The notes under the pieces: generated by a model
Databases searched by the model: none
Told to the model about the DNA's origin: nothing
The model's input: the letters and a program-made list of their open reading frames with translations, nothing else
Program-made: the position numbers and the translations under genes
Shown here: piece by piece, positions 62,751-64,000 of the stretch
How the letters are laid out: every line of letters begins with the position of its first letter
Numbering within the stretch: the stretch's first letter is position 1
Assembly: GCA_965248765.1 (NCBI GenBank)
Contig: CBDFKF010000004.1
Coordinates: 248,001-312,000 of the forward strand
Length of the DNA stretch: 64,000 nt
Source of the DNA: CBDFKF01 sp965248765
GTDB lineage: Bacteria; Pseudomonadota; Alphaproteobacteria; VGEJ01
Reading direction: 5' to 3'

Positions 62751-64000
62751 ATGAGACACATTCCTGGCGTTGACCGCTCTCAGGTTCTGCTTCTGCCGGA
62801 AGCAGTGGACGATTACGTGGGCCGGGATAACCCGGTCCGTTTCATCGATGCCTTCGTGGATGGTTTGGACCTAGCGGCCGCTGGTTTCGAGCGCGCCGCG
62901 GCGAAGGCGATAGGTCGTCCCGGCTACGATCCGGCGGACCTGCTGAAGCTCTACATATACGGCTATCTCAATCGGGTACGTTCGAGCCGCCGGCTGGAGG
63001 CAGAGAGCAAGCGTAATCTCGAAGTGATCTGGCTGTTGCGGCGTTTGTCGCCAGACTTCAAGACGATCGCCGATTTCCGGCGGATCAATCGGGCGGCCTT
63101 CCGACAGGTGTTTCGGGAGTTCGTGAGGCTATGCCGCGAACTGGAGCTGTTCGGACGCGAGCTGGTGGCGGTTGACGGTACACGGATCAAGGCAGTGAAC
63201 AGCCGGAAGCGGAACTTCACCAAAGCGAAGCTGGCGAAGGCGTTGGCCGAGAGCGACGAGAGGTTGTCGCGTTATCTCGACCGGCTCGACGAGGCCGACG
63301 AGCAAGACGAGGGCGGCACCGGCGGCGGCGAGGTGGAGCATATCCAGGAGAAGATCGCTGCGATCCAAGGGCGGCGTGAGCGGTTTGAGGAACATCGAGA
63401 CGCGCTGGCTGCGAGTGGCGAGGACCAGCTCTCTTTGACGGATCCGGACAGCCGGGCGATGTACGCCGAGACCCGGGTCGGTGTCGGCTACAACATTCAG
63501 ATCGCCGTGGACGCCAAGCACAAACTGATCGCCGAGCAGCAGGTCCATAACAAGGTCAGCGATCTCGGTCTATTGGCCGAGACGGCGGTGGTGGCCCGTC
63601 GGAACCTGGCCGTCGATCGGATCGACGCGGTCGCCGACGCGGGCTACTTCAAGATCGAGGATATCGAGGCCTGCGAGAATGCCGGCGTCGTGCCGCATGT
63701 GCCCAAGCCCCAGCGCGGATCCACGGTGAGCCAGGGGCTCTTTCCCAAGGAACGCTTCCGCTATGACGGCGGCGAGGACATTTACATCTGCCCCGACGGC
63801 CAACGCCTGGCGCTACACAGCAAGCGCAAGCGCCGCGATCTCTTCTTCGCCAGTTACGCCAATCGCGCCGCGTGCAAGGAGTGCCAACTCAAGTCGAAGT
63901 GTACGAAAAGCGCCTTCCGTCGGGTCCTGCGCTATGTCGACGAAGCGATCCTGGAGCGCATGGCAGAACGATTGGCGGCCCGCCCGGAGCTGCTCGATGC
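62751..64000 (+). CDS. IS1182-family transposase, cut by the window end
   Basis: At least 416 residues from ATG 62751 (MRHIPGVDRSQVLLLPEAVDDY). It has YDPADLLKLYIYGYLNRVRSSRRLE and LSPDFKTIADFRRINRAAFR, typical of the IS1182/IS5-like N-terminal domain, then VAVDGTRIKAVNS (first catalytic Asp), SLTDPDSRAMY, YNIQIAVDAKHKLI (second Asp region), VADAGYFKIEDIEAC and a Cys-rich segment (ACKECQLKSKCTKS). A charged coiled-coil-like insert covers about residues 170-215. No frameshift is seen up to the end. Confidence 0.9.
   Translation, partial: MRHIPGVDRSQVLLLPEAVDDYVGRDNPVRFIDAFVDGLDLAAAGFERAAAKAIGRPGYDPADLLKLYIYGYLNRVRSSRRLEAESKRNLEVIWLLRRLSPDFKTIADFRRINRAAFRQVFREFVRLCRELELFGRELVAVDGTRIKAVNSRKRNFTKAKLAKALAESDERLSRYLDRLDEADEQDEGGTGGGEVEHIQEKIAAIQGRRERFEEHRDALAASGEDQLSLTDPDSRAMYAETRVGVGYNIQIAVDAKHKLIAEQQVHNKVSDLGLLAETAVVARRNLAVDRIDAVADAGYFKIEDIEACENAGVVPHVPKPQRGSTVSQGLFPKERFRYDGGEDIYICPDGQRLALHSKRKRRDLFFASYANRAACKECQLKSKCTKSAFRRVLRYVDEAILERMAERLAARPELLD

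Larger units (their letters stand above)
62373..64000 (+). mobile_element. IS21-type fragment joined to an IS1182-type element
   Basis: The first part, to about 62685, encodes the N terminus of an IS21-family transposase; from about 62700 the sequence belongs to an IS1182-like element whose gene starts at 62751 and continues past the window. The second element appears to have inserted into, or recombined with, istA. I could not fix the terminal repeats because the right ends are missing. Confidence 0.75.

Overview
The window is GC-rich chromosomal DNA from an alphaproteobacterium, most likely Rhodospirillales-like; the lineage below class is inference. Support comes from gene order and family subtypes: rpsB-tsf-pyrH-frr-uppS-cdsA-dxr-rseP, a complete 14-gene nuoA-N operon running into birA-coaX-rnj-mce-DUF1467, a short bacterial ProRS without an inserted editing domain, the long two-domain dCTP deaminase, and tig-clpP-clpX-lon-hupB-tRNA-Val. 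From 56 to about 50,120 almost everything is on the minus strand, so transcription runs from high to low coordinates.

Layout. 56-7361: translation factors (rpsB, tsf, frr), UMP kinase, and envelope/isoprenoid genes (uppS, cdsA, dxr, rseP), many overlapping or nearly touching. 7577-14988: dnaE, lolD, lolC, proS and a small exported protein. 15056-16484: an intact 1397-bp ISNCY/IS1202-group insertion sequence with a long target duplication. 16676-34777: DUF1467, mce, rnj, coaX, birA and the nuo operon, with a good sigma70-type promoter just upstream of nuoA. 34944-35484: the C-terminal remnant of a duplicated membrane-protein gene and a second, internally deleted 349-bp copy of the same IS in opposite orientation. 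35502-43539: membrane protein, tRNA-Asp, dcd, a small accessory catabolic-looking cluster (NIPSNAP, frameshifted YhfX-like PLP protein, trimethylamine-dehydrogenase homologue, MFS exporter), tRNA-Val and hupB. 43650-50185: protein quality-control block (lon, clpX, clpP, tig) and tRNA-Leu. 50228-59449: AceE/transketolase-like enzyme, LLM flavoprotein, then an overlapping minus-strand cluster of amidase, methyltransferase, NAD(P)HX repair enzyme and malonyl-CoA decarboxylase, plus a small lipoprotein. 59522-64000: a decaying accessory region with one intact SDR gene, two small unknown proteins, two broken SDR genes and nested IS21/IS1182 transposase sequence running off the end.

Most of the window is housekeeping. 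I did not find a defence system, CRISPR array, prophage or biosynthetic cluster. The observations that stand out are (1) the paired inverted IS copies bracketing the nuo block, one of them a MITE-like deletion derivative formed at an 8-bp repeat; (2) the trimethylamine-dehydrogenase homologue that keeps the flavin-linking cysteine and 4Fe-4S ligands but has lost two of three aromatic-cage residues, next to a YhfX-like gene and an exporter; (3) an orphan plus-strand intrinsic terminator suggesting a small RNA; and (4) an in-frame IstA-IS1182 transposase chimera.

Starts were chosen by family alignment from memory, overlap with neighbours and visible Shine-Dalgarno sequences. No searches were run.
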